Assembly: GCF_014646895.1 (NCBI RefSeq) | Contig: NZ_BMOD01000033.1 | Span: forward strand, 1-45,714 | Source of the DNA: Deinococcus roseus | GTDB lineage: Bacteria > Deinococcota > Deinococci > Deinococcales > Deinococcaceae | Direction: 5' to 3' | Length of the DNA: 45,714 bases | Part shown: one piece after another, positions 26,546-33,953 of the stretch | How the letters are laid out: the number at the start of each line of letters is the position of its first letter | Position numbering within the stretch: position 1 is the stretch's first letter | Program-made: the position numbers and the translations under genes | Notes under the pieces: model-generated | Told to the model about the DNA's origin: nothing | What the model saw: the letters and a program-made list of their open reading frames with translations, nothing else | The model's database searches: none

Positions 26546-28291
26546 GTCGGCTGCGTTGTCCAGCACCACTGTGTCAACAGGCTCTGGGCCTGCCACTTTG
26601 AAGCCTTCGGGCATCCAGCCTGCGTCTTTCAGGCGTGGGGCGTATTGCAGGATCAGGCTGACCATTTCGTCCCGTTTCATGCTGAGGTGCAGGTGGATTT
26701 TGACAGGCATGTCTTGCACCATGTCCCAGATCTGCTGTCGGTTGAGCAGTTTGAGGTATTCGCTGCACAGGGTGAAGTAGGTCTGCTCGGTGAGGTTGTT
26801 TTTGTCATGCAGGGTTTGCATCAGGGGGTCTGCTGTGGGGAAGTCGCTGAACAGGGTGGAGACCACTTCGCAGTACAGCTGGTTGAATTCGCTTTCGCTG
26901 AGGCTCCACAGGTGCTGGTACAGGTTCAGGTAAACGTCTGGCCTGACGGTGCGGGGGTGTTTGTCAGGAACAGCATTCAGTGCGCCTCCTTTGAGGGTTG
27001 GGGGTTGCAGGCCCAGCAGGTCTGCGGTGGGGCTGAGTTTCTCGAAGGTTTGAAGCATGGTGGGGGTTTCAGCCACCCCCCGTTCAGGACGGTCATCCAC
27101 TTTCAGGCGCATGTGGGTCCATCCGCTGAGGCCCAGGATGAGCAGGGTTTCACTTTCGCGCTTGTTGCGTTGCAGTTGCTCTTGAATCAGGTTGCTTCGC
27201 ACCATGTAGGGGTAGAGTTTGGCTTTTTCTGGGAGGGCTGCGGGTTTCAGGGGTTCAGGCTCGGGGTTCTGTGCAGGGGTTTCGGCCTGGAGGGTTGCTT
27301 GCGGGTGGGGGTTTTCAAGTTGCATGGGTCCGTAGGATTTGACTTCACCGCTGCTGGTGTTGAGGTAGACCACCACCCCGGATTCTGCGGGTTCGGCTCC
27401 AACGTGGTAGCGGAGGTTGTACTGGGAGGCATAAAAGTGACCATCTCCTTCCACCAGTTTTGCCCACTGGTAGGTTTCTGCGAGTTCCTGACGTTTCTTT
27501 TCTGCGTGTGCGCTTTGCAGCAGAAAGAATTGCTCCCGGTCCACAAAGGTGCTGGGCAGGTCGCCAATGAAAGGCTCGTTGATTTCGCCTGTGTATTCTT
27601 CAATGGGGAAAATGGCGGTTTCAACTGGGATTTCTGAGCCTTTGATGACCTGTTTGAGGGCGTGTTCGGTGTATCCGTTCATCACCACCAGTTCGAGCAT
27701 TTTGTCTCTCATTTGCTGGGTGCTGGCACTCACGATGAAAAATGCGGATCGCAAACTCACCTTGCCGTTGCGGATTGCAGCAAGAAGGTCATCTGAGCAG
27801 CGGCTTCCGATGGTGACGGACTTCCTGACTTCTTCGACATTCACCCCGAACAGGTCGGCAATGCGTTGTTCGCTGCTGCCTTGCTGGTGCATTTTGTGGT
27901 ACATCACGATGCGGTCTGCGGGGTTCATGTCCTCCCGCTGTTCGTTTTCGATGACGGCTATTTCCAGGGCTTCCTGGTCAGTGATGGTGCCCAGGTGCTT
28001 GACGGTGATTTCATGGTCCATGCTCATGTGGCCTGCTTCCACATTCATCAGGCAGGCAAGGTATCGGCGTTCGCCTGCGACAATGAGGTGTTTGCCTTCT
28101 TCTGGGCTGGTTCGCACGAGGATGTCTTGCACAATGCCTTTTTCTTTGATGCTGGCTGCAAGGTCGGTGAGGGTGGTGTCTTTTGCGTCACTGCGGGGGT
28201 TCTGGTCCCAGGATTGCAGGTCTTTGAGCTTGACGGTGAGGTGCTGGCTGTGGGTCTGGACTTCGGTTTTCTTGCGGTTGGTGCGGTTCAT
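26543..28291 (-). CDS. ParB-like protein, 582 aa
   Basis: ParB/RepB/Spo0J-family protein. The N-terminal domain has LTDLAASIKEKGIVQDILVR, then VAGERRYLACL (GERRY at 73-77, the CTP/NTP-binding box) and AVIENEQREDMNPAD (about 113-127). A helix-turn-helix follows (SSEQRIADLFGVNVEEVRKS, 139-158). The remaining 380 residues are unlike partition ParBs and unassigned. There is no ParA gene beside it. Long ParB-domain proteins of this type are common in the leading regions of conjugative plasmids, where their role is not partition. AGGAGG lies four nt before the ATG. Single-gene operon from regulon promoter 3. Confidence 0.85.
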   Translation of the reverse strand: MNRTNRKKTEVQTHSQHLTVKLKDLQSWDQNPRSDAKDTTLTDLAASIKEKGIVQDILVRTSPEEGKHLIVAGERRYLACLMNVEAGHMSMDHEITVKHLGTITDQEALEIAVIENEQREDMNPADRIVMYHKMHQQGSSEQRIADLFGVNVEEVRKSVTIGSRCSDDLLAAIRNGKVSLRSAFFIVSASTQQMRDKMLELVVMNGYTEHALKQVIKGSEIPVETAIFPIEEYTGEINEPFIGDLPSTFVDREQFFLLQSAHAEKKRQELAETYQWAKLVEGDGHFYASQYNLRYHVGAEPAESGVVVYLNTSSGEVKSYGPMQLENPHPQATLQAETPAQNPEPEPLKPAALPEKAKLYPYMVRSNLIQEQLQRNKRESETLLILGLSGWTHMRLKVDDRPERGVAETPTMLQTFEKLSPTADLLGLQPPTLKGGALNAVPDKHPRTVRPDVYLNLYQHLWSLSESEFNQLYCEVVSTLFSDFPTADPLMQTLHDKNNLTEQTYFTLCSEYLKLLNRQQIWDMVQDMPVKIHLHLSMKRDEMVSLILQYAPRLKDAGWMPEGFKVAGPEPVDTVVLDNAAD

Positions 28292-28306
28292 CTTGCCTCC
28301 TGTTAA

Positions 28307-28352
28307 TAACTTATCTGAGTATTAGTATACACTCCTTTCAACGTTCTGTCAA
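28307..28352 (-). promoter_or_regulatory. Regulon promoter/operator 3
   Basis: TTGACA, 17 bp, TATACT on the minus strand. Operator TAACTTATCT, GAGT, ATTAGTATACACT. Drives the ParB-like gene. The upstream gene ends 17 bp beyond the -35 box, so there is no structured element here. Confidence 0.85.
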
Positions 28353-28368
28353 TCGCAGAACCACCCTG

Positions 28369-29286
28369 TCAGACAGCAAGCACATCCTCTCCCAGCACAT
28401 CCATCTGACGCACCTGCCAATCATTACCCAGCAGACGGATCTCCAGGCATTGCATGTTTTTCAGCCACACCCAGATGATTTGATCGGACACGGCAAGCAG
28501 CTGCTGGCTTTCAACCTGGGTCAACAGGTGCTGCACCTGTCCTGAAAAATCCAGCTGCGGTTTGACCGTCACCCCCAGCGCATGGTGATCGGTTTGTTGT
28601 TTCTGCTTGATCAGGGTGGTGCTCAGCACCGTGCAACGCACCACCTGCCAAGCCTTGTTTTGTTCTGTTCCCTCCTGGCACACCACCAGTGCCAGCAGAT
28701 CAGGATGTTTCACACTGGTGAGTTGCAGGCAGACACCGGAGAGCCGTTCGACCTGAAACAGCACATCAAGGCCCGGAATGGACAGGGTGTCCTCCAGGCT
28801 TCCTTCTGGAAGAAACTGCACGGCTTCTTCCTCGCTGTGCCACAAGAAGGTCTTTCTGGCCTGGATCACCCTGTTGAGGTGCCGACCAAACGACACAATG
28901 AGGTATTCCTGGCCTTCCAGCACATGGGCCGAAAAATTCAGTCCATCGAATTTGTGAACCCCGAAGTGTTGCAGCACGTAAGCGTCCACACCCCGAATGG
29001 ATTTGATCTTTTCGAGCGCTTCATGCTCCTCCACCCATGCAATGTCAGGTTCGGCGTAAAGGGTTCCTTCGGTGTCCTCAAAAAGGCGGTTTCCGTTGGC
29101 ATCTTTGGCCTGGGTTTGAAGATCCCAGTGGAGGGTGGTGTGTGTGCTGCGCTCGAAATGCATCTCTCCGGTGGGGGTGCGGTAGGCTTCCAGTTTGCAG
29201 GTGCCATAAATCACTTCTCTGCTGCCCTGAATGAGGGTGCCCTGAAAGGACACCCCGATGACTTTCTGGTTTTCTGCGGTGCTCAC
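28369..29286 (-). CDS. Hypothetical protein, 305 aa
   Basis: Not recognised. Mixed alpha/beta and soluble (VIGVSFQGTLIQGSREVIYG, then FGVHKFDGLNFSAHVLEGQE and WVWLKNMQCLEIRLLG). No catalytic motif is obvious. The GTG start lies inside the stop of the upstream membrane gene (GTGA overlap), with AGAGGT six nt upstream. Second gene of the operon from regulon promoter 4. Confidence 0.7.
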   Translation of the reverse strand: MSTAENQKVIGVSFQGTLIQGSREVIYGTCKLEAYRTPTGEMHFERSTHTTLHWDLQTQAKDANGNRLFEDTEGTLYAEPDIAWVEEHEALEKIKSIRGVDAYVLQHFGVHKFDGLNFSAHVLEGQEYLIVSFGRHLNRVIQARKTFLWHSEEEAVQFLPEGSLEDTLSIPGLDVLFQVERLSGVCLQLTSVKHPDLLALVVCQEGTEQNKAWQVVRCTVLSTTLIKQKQQTDHHALGVTVKPQLDFSGQVQHLLTQVESQQLLAVSDQIIWVWLKNMQCLEIRLLGNDWQVRQMDVLGEDVLAV

Positions 29287-29489
29287 GCCTGGACCTCTTG
29301 GAGCTGTCGCTTCGGCTGGGTGCTGAACAGCACATACAGCGTGATGCTGACGCTGTACAGGGTGATCCACAGAAAATAGTGGGTGGGCTGTTGCATCTGC
29401 CTGTTCAGCAGATCCACAAAGCAACCCAGCAGGGACAACAGGTTGAGCAGGGCGCAAACGACACGGGCCATCTGTTTGAACACTTTCAT
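29283..29489 (-). CDS. Small two-helix membrane protein, 68 aa
   Basis: Two hydrophobic segments (VCALLNLLSLLGCFVDLL, about 11-28, and HYFLWITLYSVSITLYVLFS, about 37-56), a basic end (QPKRQ) and no signal cleavage site. GGAGG six nt before the ATG. It is translationally coupled to the 305-aa protein downstream, which may therefore act at the membrane (inference). Confidence 0.65.
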   Translation of the reverse strand: MKVFKQMARVVCALLNLLSLLGCFVDLLNRQMQQPTHYFLWITLYSVSITLYVLFSTQPKRQLQEVQA

Positions 29490-29506
29490 GTCTGACCTCC
29501 ATCAAA

Positions 29507-29552
29507 TAACTTATCTGTTTATAAGTATACACTGATGATACCGAAAAAGCAA
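29507..29552 (-). promoter_or_regulatory. Regulon promoter/operator 4
   Basis: TTGCTT, 17 bp, TATACT on the minus strand. Operator dyad ACTTAT-N6-ATAAGT is perfect. Drives 29489-28369. The conserved box CAGGCAAAAG lies upstream, followed by structured element copy 2. Confidence 0.85.
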
Positions 29553-29589
29553 TCCTGTACGGGAAAACCCCATTTTCTTTTGCCTGATC

Positions 29590-30074
29590 GTTTCAAGATC
29601 CAGCCAGAGCTGGAGCTGAAACCCCGGAGGGAAACAGCATGAACCCTCCATAGCCTGACCTTGAACACCCGCAAGGGCACGCCGACAGGCGTGTTTCATG
29701 GTGGGGCCGCACCCTCTGGACCTGCGGGGAACCCCAAGCTTGCTGGCCCGTTTCTGAGTCGCTGCCCTTCGCTGTGTGCTGTTCCCCGGTGGCCACCACC
29801 CTGGCCCCACCGTGAAATGCTCAAGGTGAGGGTTCATGACCTCAGGTGCAGCACGGCTGTGCTGCACACCCCAAATGCGCGCAGCGCTCCTCAGAAGGTC
29901 GTGACCCTTCGCGGAGGCGAAAAGGGGCGCGACACGCTGTAAGGAACAGACCGGGGTGATCAGGGAGCGCCGAGCCGCCTCAAGCTCCCCGCCCCGGTCT
30001 GTTCCGTCAGCCATCAGCACAGCAAAACGGTCCCGTGGGCCGCGCCAGCGGACCACTTCAAGGGACCGTTTTTC
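29590..30074 (+). repeat. Structured intergenic element, copy 2 (long form)
   Basis: The 3' domain (29877-30074) is nearly the same as copy 1. A 5' domain of about 290 nt precedes it. Its long stem TTTCATGGTGGGGCC with GGCCCCACCGTGAAA is enclosed by CCTTGA with TCAAGG, with inner hairpins CACGCC with GGCGTG and GGGGAAC with GTTCCCC. A border hairpin GGTGCAGCAC with GTGCTGCACACC joins the two domains. Copies 6 and 8 carry the same architecture with different stem sequences. The plus strand ends GGGACCGTTTTTC. Confidence 0.82.
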
Positions 30075-30148
30075 CTTGAAAGCCCGAGGGGGGCCAGGCC
30101 CCCCGAGGGACCCCCACCCCTTGCGGGTGGGGGTCTGCCCTTGTGGGT

Positions 30149-31045
30149 TCACATGGCGATGGTCTGGAAGGGTTTGCTGCCCATGGTGCGGGCCACCACG
30201 TTTTCACGTTTCAGCACGATGGCTTTCTGGTTGCCTGCGTGAATGGTGCGGTTGCTGAATTCGGCGTGGGTGCTCCAGTGGGTGAGGGCATTGAACAGTG
30301 CCCAGAGGGTGCGGCCCAGCTCCTGGGTTTCTTGCAGGTACTGGTTCAGGATCAAGGCCTGAATTTTTTCGTTGGTGCCGGGCATGCTGGTGATGATGCT
30401 CAGCACCTGGTCGTCGGTGATGCTGCGCCGGGTCCAGGTTTTCCAGAGTTCTGCGGTGCTCTGGTAGGCGTTGAGGACTTTTTCCAGGTCGGCAAGTGCG
30501 CGTTCTTCAGCGTTGCGGGTGTGGCGGAATTGCAGCTCTTTGATTTTGGTTCCGATCACCATTCCGTTGCTGCAGATCAGGCGGAAGCCTCCGAACATGA
30601 AGCCGAAGCTGCTGGCCCCGTCGTAACTGTTGACTGCGCGAAGCCTGAGGGTCACGGTGTCCCCGTCCCGCACTTCAATTTTGTGCTGGGGAAAGTGGTA
30701 TTCGCGCATGGATTGCCCTCCGCCGTAGCAGATGCTGTCCTGGGTGTACATGCCTTCGGTGTCCAGGCTTTTTTTCATCAGTTCTTCGAACTGGGGGAAC
30801 ACTTCATCGTTTTTGATCAGCTGGTAGCTTTTGCGTTGCACGGAAAGCACTTTTCCGGTGTCGGGTCGGATGATGGCTTTCCAGTCGGGGTTGGCTTTGC
30901 CGAGGATGTCTATGGGGGCTTCACTGACCGGGAAGTAGAGGGGGTCTGTGAGAATGGGGGTCTTGGTGAGGGGTCCGAGGGCTTGCACGGCTGGGGTGAA
31001 GGGGATCACGGTGGGCTGGTGGGGGTTCAGGGTGGTTGCGGTCAT
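30149..31045 (-). CDS. DUF932 plasmid/phage protein, 298 aa
   Basis: Matches the DUF932 family: a central block with FGFMFGGFRLICSNGMVIGT, preceded by LSVQRKSYQLIKNDEVFPQF and followed by a helical C-terminal half. These proteins are frequent in plasmid leading regions and phages; their biochemical role is unknown. AGGAGG seven nt before the ATG. Single-gene operon from regulon promoter 5, ending in the twin hairpins at 30084-30136. Confidence 0.85.
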   Translation of the reverse strand: MTATTLNPHQPTVIPFTPAVQALGPLTKTPILTDPLYFPVSEAPIDILGKANPDWKAIIRPDTGKVLSVQRKSYQLIKNDEVFPQFEELMKKSLDTEGMYTQDSICYGGGQSMREYHFPQHKIEVRDGDTVTLRLRAVNSYDGASSFGFMFGGFRLICSNGMVIGTKIKELQFRHTRNAEERALADLEKVLNAYQSTAELWKTWTRRSITDDQVLSIITSMPGTNEKIQALILNQYLQETQELGRTLWALFNALTHWSTHAEFSNRTIHAGNQKAIVLKRENVVARTMGSKPFQTIAM

Positions 31046-31062
31046 GGTGTTGCCTCCTTGAT

Positions 31063-31108
31063 TAACTTATCTATGTATTAGTATACACCAAAAGCGAAAT
31101 GTTGTCAA
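31063..31108 (-). promoter_or_regulatory. Regulon promoter/operator 5
   Basis: TTGACA, 17 bp, TATACT on the minus strand. Operator TAACTTATCT, ATGT, ATTAGTATACACC. Drives the DUF932 gene. The -35 box overlaps the 3' end of the next gene upstream (stop at 31105). Confidence 0.85.
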
Positions 31109-31521
31109 CGTGTCTGCTGGAAAATTTCCTCACTGGACGCCTCTTTGTCTGCCTCAGCAGCAACATCGAAGCAGTGTTCACAAGCCTTGTAATTGCGTTC
31201 CTTGCCTGCCAGATCTGCAAAATGCACCGTGCGCAGACCACAGCAGTCACAAATGAAGGGGCTGGAGACCAGTTCCACAATCTCCCGGTCAAAACTCTGG
31301 TTCAACCGCACCCACTGGGCCTGCTGGCCTTGCAGTTCCAGCCGTGCATTGGCCTGCTGGCCTTGCAGTTCCAGCCGTGCATTGGCCTGCTGGCCACCCT
31401 GCAGATGGTACAGGGTTCCCAGTCTCTTGCCCTGGTGATGGATTTCCACATGTCTGGCTCCGGGCACTCCAGCCCGCACAAGGTGCCATCCTTCGGGTGC
31501 TTGCATTGCATTCTGGGTCAT
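31105..31521 (-). CDS. Zinc-finger protein with a tandem repeat, 138 aa
   Basis: Not recognised as a family. The C-terminal part has paired cysteines, ICDCCGLRTVHFADLAG then ACEHCFD, a likely zinc-binding module. The middle carries an 11-residue tandem repeat (QQANARLELQG twice, then QQAQ) encoded by a 33-bp DNA repeat. GGAGGA six nt before the ATG. Single-gene operon from regulon promoter 6. The stop lies inside the -35 region of regulon promoter 5, an unusually tight junction. Confidence 0.65.
   Translation of the reverse strand: MTQNAMQAPEGWHLVRAGVPGARHVEIHHQGKRLGTLYHLQGGQQANARLELQGQQANARLELQGQQAQWVRLNQSFDREIVELVSSPFICDCCGLRTVHFADLAGKERNYKACEHCFDVAAEADKEASSEEIFQQTR
31318..31395. repeat. 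33-bp tandem repeat inside the zinc-finger gene
   Basis: Two identical 33-bp units plus 12 bp of a third (unit begins ggcctgctggccttgcag). The repeat is in frame, so its number can vary without breaking the protein. Confidence 0.85.
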
Positions 31522-31538
31522 GGTGCTTCCTCCGCTCA

Positions 31539-31584
31539 TAACTTATCTATATATTAGTATACACTCAATCAAGGCGAAAATCAA
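31539..31584 (-). promoter_or_regulatory. Regulon promoter/operator 6
   Basis: TTGATT, 17 bp, TATACT on the minus strand. Operator TAACTTATCT, ATAT, ATTAGTATACACT. Drives the zinc-finger gene. Structured element copy 3 lies upstream. Confidence 0.83.
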
Positions 31585-31638
31585 TTCTTTTTTGCCTGAT
31601 CCCTCTGCCTCCACAAAAGCCAATGCCCCGGTTTTCTG

Positions 31639-31833
31639 GCGCGCAGCGCTCCTTGAAAAGTCCTGACCCTTCGCGGAGGCGAATGGGGCAGGAGGTGCTG
31701 TAAGGCAGGGGGATGGCCCTTAAAGGGCGCGGAGCCGCCTCAAGCCCTGGGCCATCCCCTTTCCGTCAGCCATAGGCACAGCAAAACGGTCCCGTGGGCC
31801 GCGCCAGCGGACCACTTCAAGGGACCGTTTTTC
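31639..31833 (+). repeat. Structured intergenic element, copy 3
   Basis: Short form. Helix A is TCCTG with CAGGA, changed on both sides from copy 1. Helix B is AGGGGGATGGCCC-like with GGGCCATCCCC-like. The inner stem is GGGC with GCCC. Helix C is unchanged, ending GGGACCGTTTTTC on the plus strand. Confidence 0.8.
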
Positions 31834-31843
31834 GATAAAAGGA

Positions 31844-31869
31844 CCCCGGCAGGCAAGGACCTGCCGGGG
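31844..31869 (-). terminator. Terminator-like hairpin
   Basis: CCCCGGCAGG with CCTGCCGGGG on the minus strand, followed by TCCTTTTATCG, just after the gene ending at 31880. The same hairpin stands at 35467-35492. Confidence 0.65.
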
Positions 31870-31879
31870 TTTGCCCTGG

Positions 31880-32131
31880 TCATGGGGTTGTGGAGTGCAG
31901 GTAATCATCAATCCACGGGGCGTACCGGTCTTCGATGGTGTTTTCAGGATCTGAGAGGAATTCCAGCAGGGCCACTTTGAGCAGGGGCTCATGCAATGGC
32001 TGGGGGTAGTGGTTTTGCAGGGTGCCATCTTCCTGAATTTTGGCCAGCACAAACCCGCCCACGAAAATGGTTCCGCTGTCGCTGAGGCCCAGGGGGCCGT
32101 ACTGCGCTTTGAGTTCTTGGGGGGTGATCAT
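31880..32131 (-). CDS. Hypothetical protein, 83 aa
   Basis: Not recognised. Contains a strand pair (DSGTIFVGGFVLAKIQEDGT) and a helical acidic C-terminus (LLKVALLEFLSDPENTIEDR). The ATG overlaps the upstream stop (ATGA). Third gene of the operon from regulon promoter 7. Confidence 0.65.
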   Translation of the reverse strand: MITPQELKAQYGPLGLSDSGTIFVGGFVLAKIQEDGTLQNHYPQPLHEPLLKVALLEFLSDPENTIEDRYAPWIDDYLHSTTP

Positions 32132-32469
32132 GAATGCACCCTCACGGTCCACTGGTACTGCGAGTTCACCCACCACAGGCCATTTTCCTGTTCTCTCACC
32201 TGAGGCAGGTCATGAAGTTGTGCTTTGAGGATGGCTTCCAGCCAGTAATGAAAGTGGATGAGCACCACCCTGGAGAGGGCTGCGGGTGGATGCTGGGGTT
32301 TCCCTTCCTGCCAGGTGTACACGGGGCTGAGGTTGCCTCGGATCTGGCCGTGTTCGGTCACGCCCCAGCGGCCCTCAATGGTGAAGGTCTGGTTCTGGAA
32401 GGTGAAGGGGTGTTTGACGGCCTGGATGCTGAGTCTGTTTTGTTCTTTTTTGATGGCAATGTTCAGCAT
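32128..32469 (-). CDS. Hypothetical protein, 113 aa
   Basis: Not recognised. A beta-rich N-terminal half (FTFQNQTFTIEGRWGVTEHG) and a helix (VVLIHFHYWLEAILKAQLHD). AAAGGAAG precedes the ATG of MLNIAIKK. Coupled by ATGA to the next gene. Second gene of the operon from regulon promoter 7. Confidence 0.65.
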   Translation of the reverse strand: MLNIAIKKEQNRLSIQAVKHPFTFQNQTFTIEGRWGVTEHGQIRGNLSPVYTWQEGKPQHPPAALSRVVLIHFHYWLEAILKAQLHDLPQVREQENGLWWVNSQYQWTVRVHS

Positions 32470-32517
32470 GCTGCTTCCTTTGGGGCAAGTGGGGCACTCT
32501 GCCCCACCTGGGAATGA

Positions 32518-32535
32518 TGACATCGTGTGATGTCA
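32518..32535. repeat. Stop-codon palindrome, copy 2
   Basis: The complete form TGACATCGTGTGATGTCA. Its minus-strand copy begins with the stop TGA of the gene at 32533-33078. Confidence 0.65.
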
Positions 32536-33078
32536 GGTGTGGCGGCTGTACCCGTGAATCCAGATTTGTCCGGGGTCCTCGGGCAGGGGTTGCAGGTCAT
32601 AGGAAACCAGCTGGTAGTGCCAGAAGGGGTTCTCGAAGTTGTGCCAGTGCATGAGGCCTGCGTAGTCGCGGGTGCGAATGGTGGTGAAGCCCACGGCTCC
32701 GGTGGGTTTGTACAGGTAGCGGTAGGTGCCACTCAGGTAATGAAAAGGGTCGGTGTGCAGGGGGGCTTCTGGCAGGGGCTGGAAGATGTCCATGCTGCGG
32801 ATGTGGCTGGGGTGCTTTTCCTGGGTGGTTTCGTACAGCACCGTCCACGCTGCCGCCTGGGCTTTTTGCATGAAGTCTGCGAGGTCCACATCCCAGAACA
32901 CGTACACCTTGCTCTGGTACTGGTGGCATTTGTTGCTGAGTTCTTTCAGCAGATCGAGTTCAGCGAGGTGCTTGCGGGGAACTTCGAGCCATGCGTCCGT
33001 GGCGTCCCGGAACATCTGGTAGGTTTCGGTGCGGCTGGGGGCCGGGGTGAAAATCAGGGTTTCAGCAAGGGTCAACAT
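32533..33078 (-). CDS. Hypothetical protein, 181 aa
   Basis: Not recognised. Soluble with many aromatics (KVYVFWDVDLADFMQKAQAA, HYLSGTYRYLYKPTGAVGFT, MHWHNFENPFWHYQLVSYDL). GGAGG five nt before the ATG of MLTLAETL. First gene of the operon from regulon promoter 7. Its stop codon forms the start of a perfect palindrome. Confidence 0.65.
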   Translation of the reverse strand: MLTLAETLIFTPAPSRTETYQMFRDATDAWLEVPRKHLAELDLLKELSNKCHQYQSKVYVFWDVDLADFMQKAQAAAWTVLYETTQEKHPSHIRSMDIFQPLPEAPLHTDPFHYLSGTYRYLYKPTGAVGFTTIRTRDYAGLMHWHNFENPFWHYQLVSYDLQPLPEDPGQIWIHGYSRHT

Positions 33079-33091
33079 CACAACCTCCGTT

Positions 33092-33137
33092 TAACTTATC
33101 TGTTTATTAGTATACACCAATCGGAGAAGAGGCGCAA
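33092..33137 (-). promoter_or_regulatory. Regulon promoter/operator 7
   Basis: TTGCGC, 17 bp, TATACT on the minus strand (weak -35). Operator TAACTTATCT, GTTT, ATTAGTATACACC. Drives 33078-31880. The CAGGCAAAAGG box nearly abuts the -35. Structured element copy 4 lies upstream. Confidence 0.82.
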
Positions 33138-33162
33138 TTTTCCTTTTGCCTGCTGTCAAAAA

Positions 33163-33362
33163 CAGCGCGAAGCGCTTCCTTGAAAAAGTCCTGACCCTTC
33201 GCGGAGGCGAATGGGGGCAGGACGTGCTGTAAGGAAAGGGGATGGCCCTTAAAGGGCGCGGAGCCGCCTCAAGCCCTGGGCCATCCCCTTTCCGTCAGCC
33301 ATAGGCACAGCAAAACGGTCCCGTGGGCCGCGCCAGCGGACCACTTCAAGGGACCGTTTTTC
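33163..33362 (+). repeat. Structured intergenic element, copy 4
   Basis: Short form. Helix A is GTCCTG with CAGGAC. Helix B is GGAAAGGGGATGGCCC with GGGCCATCCCCTTTCC. The inner stem is GGGC with GCCC. Helix C is intact. The plus strand ends GGGACCGTTTTTC. The twin hairpins of the gene ending at 33445 follow at 33371-33423. Confidence 0.8.
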
Positions 33363-33444
33363 GATAAAAGCCCTCGGGGGGCCAGGCCCCCCGAGGGACC
33401 CCCACCCCTTTTGGGGTGGGGGTCTTGCCGTTAAAACAGAGGGG

Positions 33445-33837
33445 TCATCCCCCCTGTTTGGCTGCTGCGTAGGCTGCTTCCAGCAGGCTGGCGAGTTTGC
33501 CGGAGCGGGTGTCGCCTGCGTTTTTGGCCTGCTCCTCGATCCAGTCGAAGACGTTCTTCGGGATCTTGCAGCTGACCGGCTCGGTGCGGGGCTCCTGGGG
33601 TTCAGGGGCGGCCTGGGTGCGTGCGTACTGGGCCAGTTTGGCAGGGAGGCCGTCCGTCCATTTGATGAATTTCTCGATCTCGTAGGGAAACTGGAACTTG
33701 TGGTTTCCGTTGAGGGTGCCGTTTTCGGTGTACTTGCGCACGGTGAGGTTCCAACCGTCCCACTCGCACCGGTAGCTGTCCCATCCGAGGATGTCGTTGA
33801 GGGTTTTGATTTTGGCTTCTGCTTCGGATCTTTCCAT
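33445..33837 (-). CDS. Protein with RHH-like C-terminus, 130 aa
   Basis: The last 45 residues (VSCKIPKNVFDWIEEQAKNA, GDTRSGKLASLLEAAYAA) follow the ribbon-helix-helix pattern: one strand, helix, turn, helix. The first 85 residues are alpha/beta and unassigned (LGWDSYRCEWDGWNLTVRKY). A DNA-binding dimer is plausible. The start is the ATG of MERSEAEAK, with GGACGG eight nt upstream. Being under the regulon's own operator, it is one candidate for its repressor (inference). Confidence 0.6.
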   Translation of the reverse strand: MERSEAEAKIKTLNDILGWDSYRCEWDGWNLTVRKYTENGTLNGNHKFQFPYEIEKFIKWTDGLPAKLAQYARTQAAPEPQEPRTEPVSCKIPKNVFDWIEEQAKNAGDTRSGKLASLLEAAYAAAKQGG

Positions 33838-33855
33838 GTGAGACACCGTCCTTAT

Positions 33856-33901
33856 TAACTTATCTGTTTATTAGTATACACCCAAAACAGACAAATTGCA
33901 A
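33856..33901 (-). promoter_or_regulatory. Regulon promoter/operator 8
   Basis: TTGCAA, 17 bp, TATACT on the minus strand. Operator TAACTTATCT, GTTT, ATTAGTATACACC. Drives the RHH-like gene at 33445. No structured element upstream; the terminator of the previous operon adjoins. Confidence 0.83.
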
Positions 33902-33902
33902 G

Positions 33903-33945
33903 GGTTTTGCAGGTCTGGCACGGCATTCACCAGACCTGCAAAACC
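33903..33945 (-). terminator. Terminator of the primase-polymerase gene
   Basis: Perfect 16-bp stem GGTTTTGCAGGTCTGG with CCAGACCTGCAAAACC, 11-nt loop, nine bases past the stop at 33954. Confidence 0.75.
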
Positions 33946-33953
33946 TCTGAACT

